Source of the DNA: JBBSZK01 sp964354995
GTDB lineage: Archaea; Nanobdellota; Nanobdellia; Pacearchaeales; GW2011-AR1
DNA: 37,698 nucleotides
Assembly: GCA_964354995.1 (NCBI GenBank)
Contig: CAYHBQ010000003.1
Coordinates: 1-37,698 of the forward strand
Reading direction: 5' to 3'
The translations under genes and the position numbers were made by a program. The notes beneath the pieces are model-generated. The model ran no database searches. It saw only the letters and a list, made by a program, of their open reading frames with translations, and was not told the origin of the DNA. Positions 1-6,418 of the stretch are shown in pieces (within the stretch, counting starts at the first letter, position 1; each line of letters opens with the position of its first letter).

Positions 1-140
1 TGCTGAAAGCATCTAAGCACGAAGCGATCCGCAAGACGAGTCAACAAAGGCCGTTATAGAAGATAACGTTGATAGAGTTGGTGTGTACGCTCCAAGAACC
101 CGAGGAGTTTAGCATGCAACTACTAATAGCCTCACTTTCA
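1..140 (+). rRNA. 23S rRNA, 3' end (partial)
   Basis: The first bases read as the conserved last domain of large-subunit rRNA: GCTGAAAGCATCTAAGCACG at 3-22 is nearly universal, followed by GTTGATAG at 69-76, GTGTGTACGC at 81-90 and a closing CTACTAATAGCCTCAC at 119-134. AGTTG (77-81) can pair with CAACT (117-121). The 5' part lies outside the window and the exact 3' end is uncertain by about 10 nt. No 5S rRNA or tRNA follows directly. The open frame at 69-257 on the same strand is an accident of the rRNA sequence. Confidence 0.9.
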
Positions 141-246
141 GATATTCTGAGAAGACAAAAGAGTCCTTCATTCTTACCTCTGTGCCTACGCGTGTTATTT
201 GATTTTTTTGAAAGGATACTTATAGAATGTTTGCTTCTTGTTTTGT

Positions 247-582
247 ATGCATCGTAAAGAAACTTTTGTGCCTATGCTCGGGAGTTCTTGCTACCGTTAT
301 CGAGAAGTTATTGTTACACTTAACGAGCCTGTCCTAGGTGAGAACCATACGCTTGTCTATTCTTGGGTTATGAACCTGCCAGGGGGAGCTAAAGAACAAG
401 GACGTTCTTACTTTTTCTATTTTCCTCGAGGACCTTACGATGATACTGAAGTACGCGACAAGGTTGCAGAGGCATTGTTTCGTATGCATGAACGCGAAAT
501 GAAACGAGAATGCACTCCCCCTTGGAAGCATCCTCAGAAGCCGATTTTGTTTGAGCGCATCCGCTCGGGTGACATTCTTTAG
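247..582 (+). CDS. hypothetical protein, 111 aa
   Basis: I do not recognise the family. The protein is soluble, without signal peptide or membrane segment, with an acidic/basic helical C-terminal half (EVRDKVAEALFRMHEREMKRE) that looks like one amphipathic helix. ATG 247 is preferred over the in-frame TTG at 238 because a TATA-like ACTTATAG (219-226) lies about 25 nt upstream, the spacing seen for most genes here. It is the first gene after the 23S rRNA and is convergent with the membrane-protein pair at 579-1864; the stop codons overlap by 4 nt. Confidence 0.6.
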   Translation: MHRKETFVPMLGSSCYRYREVIVTLNEPVLGENHTLVYSWVMNLPGGAKEQGRSYFFYFPRGPYDDTEVRDKVAEALFRMHEREMKRECTPPWKHPQKPILFERIRSGDIL

Positions 583-1457
583 AATAGATTATAGGCTGTA
601 AGCGGAACCTTAAACAGCAATGCGAGTCCCATTATGATTGCGACGAATAACATCACAAAGAAAATGAGCCCTAACCATCCTGCGAAAAATGCTTTCGTTG
701 TTGAAAACTTATGATAGTATGCGAGCCCCTTAATCGTTAAAACGATTGTCCAGATAAACAGCCCTATAGAAAACAAAGTTGTAAACCATGAGCTATACGC
801 CACAAGTGAAATCAAGGTGATTAACGGTGAGAGCATACATCCGGGAACCACTCCGTAGAGTATTCCTTTGTATGTTCCCTTGTATCCGCCTTGGCCTTTC
901 ATAAGAATGACAAATAGGTGCGTGATTCCTGCTATGAGTAAAACGAAAAGTGGCGCGATAATAAATGAGATGCCTGCTAACATTCCTATTAGAAAGAGGA
1001 TAGCCGTGGGTGCAATCAACAAGAAGATCATAGTGAAATAAGGTGGCGCAAACTGAGCAAGGAGTGAAAGGAAGAGTGCGCTTATTAGAATCAAGAGGGC
1101 AAACGGAATCAAGAGCAATAACTCGTGGAACCGTAATGTGCGTCCGACAGAATCTTCGTCCGTTTTTTCGAACAATAGCCTTGGTTTAGAAATCGAATAG
1201 CCTATTTTCTTGAAGAATGAAAGTTTCTCTTGAGAAGAAGATATTGTTTGTGCACTGGGGAGCGATTGTTTTATCGTCGGTTGTGAGGTAATGGGGAGTG
1301 GTTTTGACTCCATCTTTTCAACAGGCAAGGCCATAATGGCCTCATCTATATCGGCCACGTCAAAACCTCCTTCGAGCAGTTTCCGTTTGAGCACCGCGAG
1401 ACCAAATCCTCGTTTTCTTCCTTCGAGTAAATAATTGAGTATGTCTTGATTTACCAT
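579..1457 (-). CDS. Yip1-like multi-pass membrane protein, 292 aa
   Basis: The first ~50 residues form a soluble helical module (MVNQDILNYLLEGRKRGFGL; GFDVADIDEAI) that resembles a small UBA-like or SHOCT-like three-helix domain. A polar linker follows to about residue 100, then five or so hydrophobic segments from residue 115 to 285. The membrane part has the look of Yip1-type proteins common in DPANN archaea; this is a fold-level guess. It overlaps the upstream gene 1457-1864 by one base, so the two are co-transcribed from the promoter at 1886-1895. Role unknown, presumably in the cytoplasmic membrane. Confidence 0.65.
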   Translation of the reverse strand: MVNQDILNYLLEGRKRGFGLAVLKRKLLEGGFDVADIDEAIMALPVEKMESKPLPITSQPTIKQSLPSAQTISSSQEKLSFFKKIGYSISKPRLLFEKTDEDSVGRTLRFHELLLLIPFALLILISALFLSLLAQFAPPYFTMIFLLIAPTAILFLIGMLAGISFIIAPLFVLLIAGITHLFVILMKGQGGYKGTYKGILYGVVPGCMLSPLITLISLVAYSSWFTTLFSIGLFIWTIVLTIKGLAYYHKFSTTKAFFAGWLGLIFFVMLFVAIIMGLALLFKVPLTAYNLF

Positions 1458-1864
1458 TATCTCGTACGTTTATCCTCTCCGCGGTATATGAAAAAATGAT
1501 ACATGAGATATCCTACGGTGCCGAGCGCTCCAATGCCTGCGAACGTCATTGTGTACGGCCCTTTGTATTTTATAAAGAGCGCATTTATCAGCAACACTGC
1601 AATAAGAATCCCCGATACGAGCCCCAAATAAGGGTTCTTTTTCATGATTACCTTAATCCACGCAAAGAGGGCTGCGAGAATGAATGCTGCAATTATAGTG
1701 AACGCTATCTCGATTATACCAAACCCGACGTCTGTCTTTTTGTCAAGGAAAAAGAGGAACAGTCCCACAATGAGTAAAAAAAATACAAACAGTGCGACCG
1801 TGCTCTTTGAAGGTATGAGCCAAGAAATAAAACTATCGTTTCTTGAATCACTTTCTTTTTTCAT
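1457..1864 (-). CDS. small multi-pass membrane protein, 135 aa
   Basis: Four hydrophobic stretches are visible at about residues 20-42, 50-70, 80-100 and 103-125, with a charged N-terminus (MKKESDSRNDS) and a basic C-terminal tail. I recognise no family. It is the first gene of a two-gene minus-strand operon with the Yip1-like protein. The start is well supported: a TATA box (GTTTTTAAAC, 1895-1886 on the minus strand) lies 26 nt before the ATG. The Orc1/Cdc6 transposon is inserted just upstream of this TATA box, so its promoter is intact but its former upstream flank is displaced by 3.4 kb. Confidence 0.65.
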   Translation of the reverse strand: MKKESDSRNDSFISWLIPSKSTVALFVFFLLIVGLFLFFLDKKTDVGFGIIEIAFTIIAAFILAALFAWIKVIMKKNPYLGLVSGILIAVLLINALFIKYKGPYTMTFAGIGALGTVGYLMYHFFIYRGEDKRTR

Positions 1865-1885
1865 TGTATCTTATACTCTATGGAG

Positions 1886-1895
1886 GTTTAAAAAC
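1886..1895 (-). promoter_or_regulatory. TATA box of the 1864-579 operon
   Basis: GTTTTTAAAC on the minus strand, centred about 26 nt before the ATG at 1864. It ends one base from the target-site duplication of the transposon (1897-1905), so only the core promoter has survived the insertion. Confidence 0.6.
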
Positions 1896-1896
1896 T

Positions 1897-1905
1897 ATGC
1901 GCGTG
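1897..1905. repeat. Left 9-bp target-site duplication
   Basis: ATGCGCGTG, identical to 5355-5363 at the other end of the transposon. Removing the element and one copy restores a compact intergenic region of two divergent promoters. Confidence 0.85.
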
Positions 1906-1919
1906 GGCTTTGCACGGAC
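1906..1919 (+). repeat. Left terminal inverted repeat of the transposon
   Basis: GGCTTTGCACGGAC, a perfect inverted match to 5341-5354. The secondary block GTACGGAC at 1931-1938 repeats the inner half and is mirrored at the right end with the same 11-nt spacing, suggesting two transposase contacts per end. Confidence 0.85.
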
Positions 1920-2002
1920 TGAGCTATTTTGTACGGACAGGACAACCATTTGCCCGAACGGCAAGTTTTTAAGATTCCCTTGACCTCATAAGAAGGTGGA
2001 TT

Positions 2003-2662
2003 ATGGTATATAAAAGAAAACATCATAATGGGGCGCGGTGCTCTTTCTGCCATGCAAGATTAGATGGTCTTCCGCATAAATGTAGGTATTGTGGTAAAGT
2101 TCATTGCTATGAGCACTTGCTTCCAGAAAACCATAATTGTACTGGTATGTCAAACAAAAGAGAATGGGGGCGATCGTCAAAGAGCAGTTGGCGTAGTAAT
2201 CGTCATAACTCTCGTTGGGATAGAAGCGATTATGAACCTCGCTCTCGATCAACCTTTAGATTGCCGCGAATACGAATAAGTCTTTTCTTTAAGGCTCTGG
2301 TTCTTGCAGCCGCGACCTTTTTCCTCGCTTATAATTTTAATAGCACACTCACGTTGGTGCTTGAGGCTGGCGCATGGATTTATTTTGCATGGGTCTTGTA
2401 CAAGAAAGCATTCAGATGGGCTAATCGAGTAAGCATGGCAGATGACCTTGCATTTTGGGGATTACGTCTCCTGGGAATTGCAGTTGTGTTTGTCGGCGTG
2501 TACATTGCATTTTTCGGACTTCTTGCTGCAGCGCTCACACCTGGCTCCGCACCAACCGCAATACCGTTGTTCGTGCTCTTAGCAGGGCTCGTGCTGCTCG
2601 GGGTCTTTATTGCATTTAGAACCAATAGAAGACATCACGTTGTTGGTGTCTGGCGCGCATAA
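2003..2662 (+). CDS. AN1-type zinc-finger membrane protein, 219 aa (transposon cargo)
   Basis: Residues 13-46 form a full AN1-type finger with ligands C13, C16, C27, C30, C35, H38, H44 and C46 (spacing CxxC-x10-CxxC-x4-CxxH-x5-HxC). A basic Ser/Arg-rich linker (about 50-90) joins it to a membrane domain with roughly four hydrophobic segments between residues 94 and 205. In archaea AN1 fingers are often attached to rhomboid-like or other membrane domains; I see no rhomboid Ser/His active site here. A TATA-like GTTTTTAAG (about 1964-1972) precedes the ATG at the usual leaderless distance. It is the first gene inside the transposon, upstream of orc1/cdc6. Function unknown; the finger suggests a cytoplasmic protein- or nucleic-acid-binding face. 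Confidence 0.75.
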   Translation: MVYKRKHHNGARCSFCHARLDGLPHKCRYCGKVHCYEHLLPENHNCTGMSNKREWGRSSKSSWRSNRHNSRWDRSDYEPRSRSTFRLPRIRISLFFKALVLAAATFFLAYNFNSTLTLVLEAGAWIYFAWVLYKKAFRWANRVSMADDLAFWGLRLLGIAVVFVGVYIAFFGLLAAALTPGSAPTAIPLFVLLAGLVLLGVFIAFRTNRRHHVVGVWRA

Positions 2663-2667
2663 GTAAG

Positions 2668-2677
2668 ATTTAAATAC
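2668..2677 (+). promoter_or_regulatory. TATA box for orc1/cdc6 and its upstream frame
   Basis: GATTTAAATA, a near-consensus archaeal TATA box. Its centre is about 26 nt before the ATG at 2698, not before the orc1/cdc6 ATG at 2745, so transcription should begin at the short upstream frame. Confidence 0.55.
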
Positions 2678-2697
2678 TCCCTTGGACTGATAAAGGG

Positions 2698-2742
2698 ATG
2701 TACATTGAAAATGGGATACGTCCTGAAGATGGGGTTTACTGA
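2698..2742 (+). CDS. Leaderless 14-aa upstream frame before orc1/cdc6
   Basis: ATG at 2698 opens a 14-codon frame (MYIENGIRPEDGVY) whose TGA (2740-2742) ends two bases before the orc1/cdc6 ATG. The TATA box at 2668-2677 predicts transcription start at this ATG. The layout suggests that orc1/cdc6 is translated by re-initiation after the short frame, which would keep initiator levels low or adjustable. Both ATGs follow the same GAAA context (TTGAAAATGG and CTGAAAATGG). Inferred from spacing alone; the peptide itself may have no role. Confidence 0.4.
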   Translation: MYIENGIRPEDGVY

Positions 2743-2744
2743 AA

Positions 2745-3908
2745 ATGGTAAAAAAGTTTTCAGAATTTTTGAAGATAGAAAATACTATAATTTCTCAGCC
2801 AGAGGTATTTGATACTGATTCCTACAGCCCGTCTGACGAGGAAATCGTCGAGCGTGGAGAAACAAGCAAGCTCTACAACGAGATTGCAAAGTTCGTTAAA
2901 TACGGAATTCCAAACAACATATTGCTAATAGGTCCTCCGGGAACGGGAAAGACTGTTATCCTAAACAACATTCGAAGTGAGCTTGCTAAAAGGCCTGATT
3001 TTGACGTTCGTCATGTTAATTGTAGCGACAAAACCCCTCAAGTTATACTTTCTTTGATAAATGGCGGAAATATCGACGGGCAGATGCCTGAAAACAAACT
3101 GAAGAATATGTTTCTCAACGGTCTTAATAACAACTGCCTGATCATTTTAGATGAAGTAGATAAGGGACTCAACCTAAAGAGTCTTCTTTTCTTTTTATCG
3201 CGACCGCGAGAACAACTTCAAATCTTTTCACATTCGATTAGTGTCATATTGGTATCTAATGATCCTAATTGGGACAATTCACTCGACATTTCTGTCAGGA
3301 GCTCTCTACAATTGAGAAGGGTATCATTCGAACGTTATTCCAAGGGCCAATTATGCAACATATTGAAATTGAGAGCAAAGGCAGGTTTCAAGTATGACAC
3401 TAACATCCAAAGTACGTTGCTTAGTCTTATAGCCGCGGAAGTCGCAGACAAATATAACGGAGATTGTAGAGTTGCAATTAAAGCACTTCTTTATGCTGCA
3501 CAGAATGCTGAAAATTTGAGAAAAAGTGCGATTGAAGAAAGTGATGTTACTCGCGCATTTCCGAAGGCTCTCGATGACATAGCAAGAAGCAAACTTAGTA
3601 GGCTTAGTAATCGAGACTTTTTAGTGCTTTTTTCGATAGAGGAGAGCAAAGAAAAGACTACCGATGCTATTTACAAAACCTTCTTGGATTTGATTCATCA
3701 GGGACTAAATGTTGAGAAAATAAAACCGACGATGTTTTACTATGTGCTGAATTATCTTGATACACATGGTCTAATTAAACGTAAGTTGGACATAGAAAAA
3801 ATAAAAGATGCTCCACCTCGGCGTATCGTAAGAGTTAGTGGTAATATAGACAAAAAGATCTTGGAAGAAGAGTTGAATAATAGAATGCTCAAACTATCGA
3901 ACAGATGA
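2745..3908 (+). CDS. cdc6: Orc1/Cdc6 family replication initiator, 387 aa (transposon cargo)
   Basis: An AAA+ initiator ATPase of the archaeal Orc1/Cdc6 family, which binds origin repeats and loads the MCM helicase. Walker A is GPPGTGKT (63-70), Walker B LIILDEVDK (132-140), a sensor-1-like VSNDPNW follows at 170-176, and the sensor-2 region holds NGDCRVAIKALL (238-249) with R242. The C-terminal ~100 residues (from about 285) match the winged-helix origin-binding domain, ending in a dimer-like Lys/Glu-rich tail. Length is normal for the family. It lies inside the transposon ends, which is unusual for an initiator. It may be the host initiator captured by an element, or a selfish copy that licenses replication near the insertion. 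No clear origin-recognition repeats were found beside it. Confidence 0.9.
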   Translation: MVKKFSEFLKIENTIISQPEVFDTDSYSPSDEEIVERGETSKLYNEIAKFVKYGIPNNILLIGPPGTGKTVILNNIRSELAKRPDFDVRHVNCSDKTPQVILSLINGGNIDGQMPENKLKNMFLNGLNNNCLIILDEVDKGLNLKSLLFFLSRPREQLQIFSHSISVILVSNDPNWDNSLDISVRSSLQLRRVSFERYSKGQLCNILKLRAKAGFKYDTNIQSTLLSLIAAEVADKYNGDCRVAIKALLYAAQNAENLRKSAIEESDVTRAFPKALDDIARSKLSRLSNRDFLVLFSIEESKEKTTDAIYKTFLDLIHQGLNVEKIKPTMFYYVLNYLDTHGLIKRKLDIEKIKDAPPRRIVRVSGNIDKKILEEELNNRMLKLSNR

Positions 3909-3944
3909 AATGCACAAATAAAAGAGAGTTCGCGAGAAAGTTCA

Positions 3945-4070
3945 TGACCCCTATAGATTGTACTTTATTTACTACATAGGGTACGCGCCCGCCACACGTG
4001 CGTAGTAAGTCACGAGGGCGGGACGCGGGCTCGGGCTACACACCGTTTGTAGAGGTGTGAAAACCCTTGT
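3945..4070. ncRNA. GC-rich structured region, candidate non-coding RNA or structured DNA site
   Basis: Between orc1/cdc6 and the zinc-ribbon gene lies a stretch without a credible gene but with nested complementarity. CGCGCCCGCC (3984-3993) pairs with GGCGGGACGCG (4017-4027; one bulged A), enclosing an inner CGTG/CACG stem (3997-4000 with 4011-4014). A second hairpin CACACC/GGTGTG (4039-4044 with 4054-4059; 9-nt loop) follows, and CCCTAT/ATAGGG (3949-3954 with 3976-3981) precedes. The GC content stands out from the AT-rich flanks. It could be an element-encoded RNA on either strand, a terminator/insulator between convergent genes, or a DNA site used by Orc1/Cdc6 or transposase. Strand and function cannot be decided from sequence. 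Confidence 0.4.
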
Positions 4071-4099
4071 CTGTCGGACTATAATCGAAAGAAGGCATT

Positions 4100-4273
4100 T
4101 TAATTCTTTCCTTTGCCTTGCTGCCTTGGTTTGTCCCAATAAGGAGATTTGCATTTAGGGCACACTTTCGGCTTTTCGGTTAGGCTTGTTGGCCTCCATG
4201 TGTGACTGCATCTATAGCACTTATGGCCTACAATGAGAACGAAAGCACCTTCTCTTTGATTCCTCTTACTCAT
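4100..4273 (-). CDS. Small zinc-ribbon protein, 57 aa (transposon cargo)
   Basis: A short minus-strand gene with a clear zinc ribbon: HKCYRCSHTW (C19, C22) and KVCPKCKSPYWDKPR (C38, C41), the two CxxC knuckles separated by 15 residues. Small proteins with a KVCPKCKSPYWxxPR end are widespread in archaea, often near mobile genes or toxin-antitoxin loci; that is my recollection of the family, not a search result. It is divergent from the transposase, sharing the palindromic region 4280-4340. It may bind DNA or RNA as a regulator of the element, but nothing in the sequence proves this. Confidence 0.7.
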   Translation of the reverse strand: MSKRNQREGAFVLIVGHKCYRCSHTWRPTSLTEKPKVCPKCKSPYWDKPRQQGKGKN

Positions 4274-4295
4274 ATTATCTATAGTATATTATCAA

Positions 4296-4326
4296 TAGGT
4301 ATATTTAAATATTGACTATATACCTA
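4296..4326. promoter_or_regulatory. Palindromic operator/promoter between zinc-ribbon and transposase genes
   Basis: TAGGTATAT (4296-4304) and ATATACCTA (4318-4326) form a perfect 9-bp inverted repeat around an AT-rich centre (TTAAATATTGACT). A third partial copy, AATAGGTACAT, runs from 4326 to 4336. The repeat overlaps the TATA-like sequences expected for the transposase (ATG 4341) and lies upstream of the divergent zinc-ribbon start (4273). This is the pattern of an operator through which an element-encoded protein could restrain transposase expression. Confidence 0.5.
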
Positions 4327-4340
4327 ATAGGTACATACTC

Positions 4341-5339
4341 ATGGACATCCAAACAAATTTAGCAGAATATGCTCCCAAGTTCAATTGGGCTCAATATAAC
4401 GCGAGTCAGACGCGGGAGAAACTCATTTTCATGCGTTTGCTTCGAGAGCTGTGCGACTTAGTCGAAGACCCGAAGTATAGAGTTGACCCAAAAGCCGTAC
4501 CTATGAGGGACGTTGTGTTCGGTCTAGCCTTAAGAGTTTATTCTAATTATTCTTTAAGAAGGTTCCAAAGCGATTTGAAATTAGCTCGGGAGGCTAAGTA
4601 CATTGACAGAGATTATCATTTCAATACTATGTCCGATCATATGCAGCATCCGGAGCTGAAGGCAATTGTAAAAGAATTGGTTGAGATCTCAGCCCTTCCT
4701 TTAAAACATATTGAGGAATGCTTCGCTGCAGACGCTACAGGTTTCTCTACATCAAAATTCGAACGTTGGTTTGATATTCGAATGCAAAGAGACTCTAAGA
4801 AACGTGTCTGGCGCAAGTGTCATGCTATTTGTGGAGTGCTCACGAATGTGGTCACTAGCATCGAGATTACCGAGGGTAATGTGAATGATACAACCCAATT
4901 TGGTAAGCTCGTCAAACGAACCGCAAATAATTTTGCTATGAGAGAAGTATCTGCTGACAAAGGTTACCTATCTCGAGATAACATGAGTTTGGTCTCTGAA
5001 TTCGGAGGTACTCCTTACATTCCGTTCAAGAGCAACACTACTGCTAAGTCTCGAGGTTCGACAGTTTGGGCAAGAATGTACAGACAATTCCAGCAGAACA
5101 ATGAGGAGTTTATGAGACATTATCATAAGAGAAGCAACATCGAGTCTACTTTTAGCATGATTAAGGCTCGGTTCGGCAACAACATTAGAAGCAAGAAAGA
5201 AGAATCGCAAGACAATGAAATCTTACTGAAAGTTTTGTGTCATAACTTATGCGTCTTAGTCCAAGAAATCTTTATGCGGAACATAAATATCGATTTTTTA
5301 GTCTGTGCAGAAAACTACGTTGCCCGGACTAAGCATTAA
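4341..5339 (+). CDS. DDE transposase, IS4/IS5 superfamily, 332 aa
   Basis: RNase-H-like DDE transposase that cuts and joins the transposon ends. The first Asp is in AADATGFS (D131), the second in SADKGYLS (D206), and the Glu in YHKRSNIESTFSMIK: Y261, R264, E268, K275 give exactly the Y-(2)-R-(3)-E-(6)-K signature of the IS4/IS5 superfamily. Residues 55-100 form the helical N-terminal part. The frame is intact and full length, so the enzyme is probably active. Its TAA is one base from the right terminal repeat. The 9-bp target duplication fits some IS5 subgroups; the precise subgroup cannot be fixed without a search. Confidence 0.92.
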   Translation: MDIQTNLAEYAPKFNWAQYNASQTREKLIFMRLLRELCDLVEDPKYRVDPKAVPMRDVVFGLALRVYSNYSLRRFQSDLKLAREAKYIDRDYHFNTMSDHMQHPELKAIVKELVEISALPLKHIEECFAADATGFSTSKFERWFDIRMQRDSKKRVWRKCHAICGVLTNVVTSIEITEGNVNDTTQFGKLVKRTANNFAMREVSADKGYLSRDNMSLVSEFGGTPYIPFKSNTTAKSRGSTVWARMYRQFQQNNEEFMRHYHKRSNIESTFSMIKARFGNNIRSKKEESQDNEILLKVLCHNLCVLVQEIFMRNINIDFLVCAENYVARTKH

Positions 5340-5340
5340 T

Positions 5341-5354
5341 GTCCGTGCAAAGCC
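5341..5354 (-). repeat. Right terminal inverted repeat of the transposon
   Basis: GTCCGTGCAAAGCC, complement of 1906-1919 without mismatch. The inner block at 5322-5329 lies within the last codons of the transposase. Confidence 0.85.
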
Positions 5355-5363
5355 ATGCGCGTG
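5355..5363. repeat. Right 9-bp target-site duplication
   Basis: ATGCGCGTG, identical to 1897-1905. It ends six bases before the TATA box of the RNase P RNA gene. Confidence 0.85.
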
Positions 5364-5368
5364 CCAAT

Positions 5369-5378
5369 GTTTAAAAAG
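5369..5378 (+). promoter_or_regulatory. TATA box of the RNase P RNA gene
   Basis: GTTTAAAAAG, centred 26 nt before position 5399, which is the first base of the RNase P RNA P1 helix. The agreement fixes both the promoter and the RNA 5' end. Confidence 0.65.
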
Positions 5379-5398
5379 CCGTGTCTATCGAGTTAGAG

Positions 5399-5839
5399 GT
5401 GAGTCGGACAGCTGACTCCGGGGGTGCTCTTCGATGAGCAAAGACGCACATACGTTTTCTCCTGAGGAAGGTCCGGACATCCGTTGGCGAGTTATATCGT
5501 CAATGCAATCACGATCCGTTGAAAGACGGCCGGCCGCGAGGTCGAGCAACCCTCAAAAACACACTGTTTTTGGGGCATAGAAAATCCGACGTAAGAAAGA
5601 TTTTCCGTGGCAACAGAAACGACACAGCACACATTGAGCAATGAACCCTGCGGGGAGCTACGAGATGTGTGATTTGATGAAACGTCACACTCGTCAGAGA
5701 TGTGAAGTGCTCGCGAGAGCATTGGCGCCTTCGTGGTATGCAAGTGCCTTAGCCGCACGCGTAGTCAGATGTCAGCACGCACCGTTCGTTACCGAAAGGA
5801 AAACGAGGTCCGACAGAATCTGGCCTATGTCCGACTCAC
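5399..5839 (+). ncRNA. rnpB: RNase P RNA (archaeal)
   Basis: Catalytic RNA of RNase P, which removes 5' leaders from pre-tRNAs. The ends pair perfectly as helix P1: GTGAGTCGGACA (5399-5410) with TGTCCGACTCAC (5828-5839). The conserved P4 regions are visible: GAGGAAGGTCCGGACATCC near 5463-5481 and GACAGAATCTGGCCTATG near 5812-5829. The CCGAAAGG tetraloop hairpin at about 5792-5799 is also typical. Internal hairpins include CAAAAA/TTTTTG (5553-5573) and GAAAATC/GATTTTC (5580-5606), probable peripheral helices. At 441 nt it is at the long end for archaea. A T-rich run follows at 5841-5850. The transposon sits immediately upstream of its core promoter. Confidence 0.92.
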
Positions 5840-5840
5840 G

Positions 5841-5850
5841 TTTTTATTTT
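5841..5850 (+). terminator. T-rich terminator of RNase P RNA
   Basis: TTTTTATTTT follows directly after the closing P1 helix, matching the oligo-T terminators of archaeal RNA polymerase. Confidence 0.5.
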
Positions 5851-6338
5851 AGCCAGCTTTCAAGAACATTTTGATTAACGGTTCGCAGATGTTGCAAATC
5901 ATGCACAAGACTGACACCACGGATAATTGGATCAGACTCGCCATAATACGCTATTCGAACCATCTTTTCAAAAGTTTCAGGCTCGACAAATCCAAAACTT
6001 GTTGGTTCATCGGGTTTAAGCTCGCGGAAGACAACTGCCTTGAAAAAATTATGCATCCCTTGCCTTTGGGGATCCTCGCTCGCGAGAAGACGATACTTCG
6101 TTTGAGGTTGCGGGGGCACCGAACAAAACGGGCTTGTTAGTTTCAGATATCCTGTTAAATTTGAAAATGCCTTTATCCGCAGATCGTTATGGTCTTTTTT
6201 GACTCGAAGGGATGGCGAGCCATATGCTGTAAAGATGAGTCCTTTTTGTGGCACGCGCAGGCTATCGAGAGAGATGCCAATTGACCTTACCGAAAGATCT
6301 GAACGGTACACTTCCCGTTCGTTAGAAGAGGAGCTCAT
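5844..6338 (-). CDS. hypothetical protein, 164 aa
   Basis: No family recognised. The protein is soluble with mixed composition; the C-terminal half (HNFFKAVVFRELKPDEPTSF; EKMVRIAYYGESDPIIRGVS) looks folded. The frame can be extended to ATG 6389, but I choose ATG 6338 because a TATA box (CTTAAAAAC, 6366-6358 on the minus strand) lies about 25 nt upstream, while the TATA box near 6391-6399 serves the divergent gene at 6419. It converges on the RNase P RNA gene, its stop lying 5 nt beyond the RNA end. Confidence 0.55.
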   Translation of the reverse strand: MSSSSNEREVYRSDLSVRSIGISLDSLRVPQKGLIFTAYGSPSLRVKKDHNDLRIKAFSNLTGYLKLTSPFCSVPPQPQTKYRLLASEDPQRQGMHNFFKAVVFRELKPDEPTSFGFVEPETFEKMVRIAYYGESDPIIRGVSLVHDLQHLRTVNQNVLESWLK

Positions 6339-6418
6339 TAAAATAGACGGAGGGGCTGTTTTTAAGCCTTTCTTTGCTAGCATACACATCTTTAAAAATA
6401 ATCTGTCTTAATTTTTGA

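Larger units (their letters stand above)
1906..5354 (+). mobile_element. Complete transposon carrying orc1/cdc6, AN1-finger and zinc-ribbon genes
   Basis: The ends are perfect 14-bp inverted repeats, GGCTTTGCACGGAC at 1906-1919 and its complement at 5341-5354. Inside each, after exactly 11 nt, there is a second related block: GTACGGAC (1931-1938) and, reading inward from the right, GTCCGGGC (5329-5322). The element is bounded by an exact 9-bp direct repeat ATGCGCGTG (1897-1905 and 5355-5363), the mark of a single transposition event. The transposase gene stops one base before the right repeat, as in insertion sequences. I found no further copy of the terminal repeat inside, so the 3449-bp unit appears to move as one. 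Besides the DDE transposase it carries an AN1-type zinc-finger membrane protein, an Orc1/Cdc6 initiator, a GC-rich structured region and a small zinc-ribbon gene. The perfect ends and duplication suggest recent insertion. Confidence 0.85.

Noticed and set aside
69..257. Open frame of 62 codons near the window start
   Set aside because: It lies on the conserved 3' end of 23S rRNA and has no promoter or protein-like composition.
2003..2662. AN1-finger protein as a rhomboid protease
   Set aside because: AN1-rhomboid fusions are common in archaea, but this membrane part has no GxSx or matching His motif.
4160..4200. Possible internal copy of the transposon end (GGCTTTTCGG)
   Set aside because: Only the first six bases match the 14-bp terminal repeat, there is no target duplication next to it, and it is inside the zinc-ribbon coding sequence.
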